From contig CAISJV010000026.1 in assembly GCA_903885795.1 (NCBI GenBank), positions 1 through 59,298 of the forward strand: 59,298 nucleotides of DNA, written 5' to 3'. The stretch comes from an uncultured delta proteobacterium. GTDB taxonomy: Bacteria > Desulfobacterota > Syntrophia > Syntrophales > UBA8958. Below the pieces are notes generated by a model. That model saw only the letters and a list, made by a program, of their open reading frames with translations, did not search any database and had not been told where the DNA came from. Shown piece after piece: positions 59,237-59,298 of the stretch. Numbering within the stretch: the stretch's first letter is position 1; every line of letters starts with the position of its first letter. The position numbers and the translations under genes were made by a program.

Positions 59237-59298
59237 ATGAGACCGACAGAGATGCTACAGGAGATCCGGAAGATGAGATTTGAAGAGGTGTATTCGGA
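59237..59298 (+). CDS. ISNCY-type transposase, N-terminal fragment at the window edge
   Basis: ATG 59237 opens MRPTEMLQEIRKMRFEEVYS, the well-known start of ISNCY-type transposases, and runs off the end of the window. Upstream, TGTCCGGTT occurs twice, at about 59179 and 59203, spaced by 24 bases. These are probably part of the element's left end. No further check is possible without the flanking sequence. Confidence 0.75.
   Translation, partial: MRPTEMLQEIRKMRFEEVYS

Overview
This 59.3-kb window reads as chromosome of an anaerobic Gram-negative bacterium, most likely a Desulfobacterota (former Deltaproteobacteria) member and plausibly Syntrophales; that placement is inference. The pointers are the cmk-rpsA-sppA-ihf gene order, lipid A (arn), TolC and RND envelope genes, an AmmeMemoRadiSam set, ferredoxin:thioredoxin reductase, and an acetate/acyl-CoA inventory of CoA-transferase, two acetate channels, ADP-forming acyl-CoA synthetase and Fe-alcohol dehydrogenase. 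No tRNA, rRNA or CRISPR array was recognised.

Layout. 1-3.8 kb is a lower-GC mobile and orphan zone: a transposase fragment cut by an IS3-family element, two exported proteins of unknown function and an IS1380-like transposase remnant that abuts the end of uup. 3.8-5.8 kb: uup (ABC-F). 5.9-11 kb: an arn operon for 4-amino-arabinose lipid carrier synthesis with arnA split in two and no arnT. 11.1-16.5 kb: YgiQ radical SAM protein with an overlapping Lys-rich microprotein, a MITE-like repeat, a SLOG-like protein, a membrane spermidine-synthase-like protein and a small CxxCH lipoprotein. 16.6-19.4 kb: an apparently exported Memo-AMMECR1 fusion and its radical SAM partner.

19.7-29.8 kb: an HDOD protein, a zinc-ribbon protein behind a 12-codon leader, then a compact six-gene cluster (PHP hydrolase, GT4, methyltransferase, alpha/alpha-toroid protein, acyltransferase, B12-type radical SAM) that looks like a complete but uncharacterised pathway for a glycosylated product. 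A second methyltransferase and a Nudix hydrolase follow. 30.1-34.1 kb: CoA-transferase and two near-identical tandem SatP-like acetate channels, all with long leaders. 34.2-40.7 kb: a TetR-controlled TolC/MFP/RND efflux operon.

40.7-50.8 kb: DUF4301, M48-TPR protease, VanZ, then housekeeping cmk-rpsA-sppA-ihf and an enoyl-CoA hydratase; on the other strand a small sigma-region-4 protein, a PEP-synthase regulator and an MBL hydrolase. 51-59.1 kb: ADP-forming acyl-CoA synthetase, Fe-alcohol dehydrogenase, SDR, rmlC, a hydroxyacid dehydrogenase coupled to an FTR/glutaredoxin pair, small proteins and a methyltransferase. The window ends inside an ISNCY-type transposase gene.

Four copies of a GC-rich palindromic intergenic repeat (about 12.97, 26.05, 50.98 and 55.2 kb) are scattered through the window.
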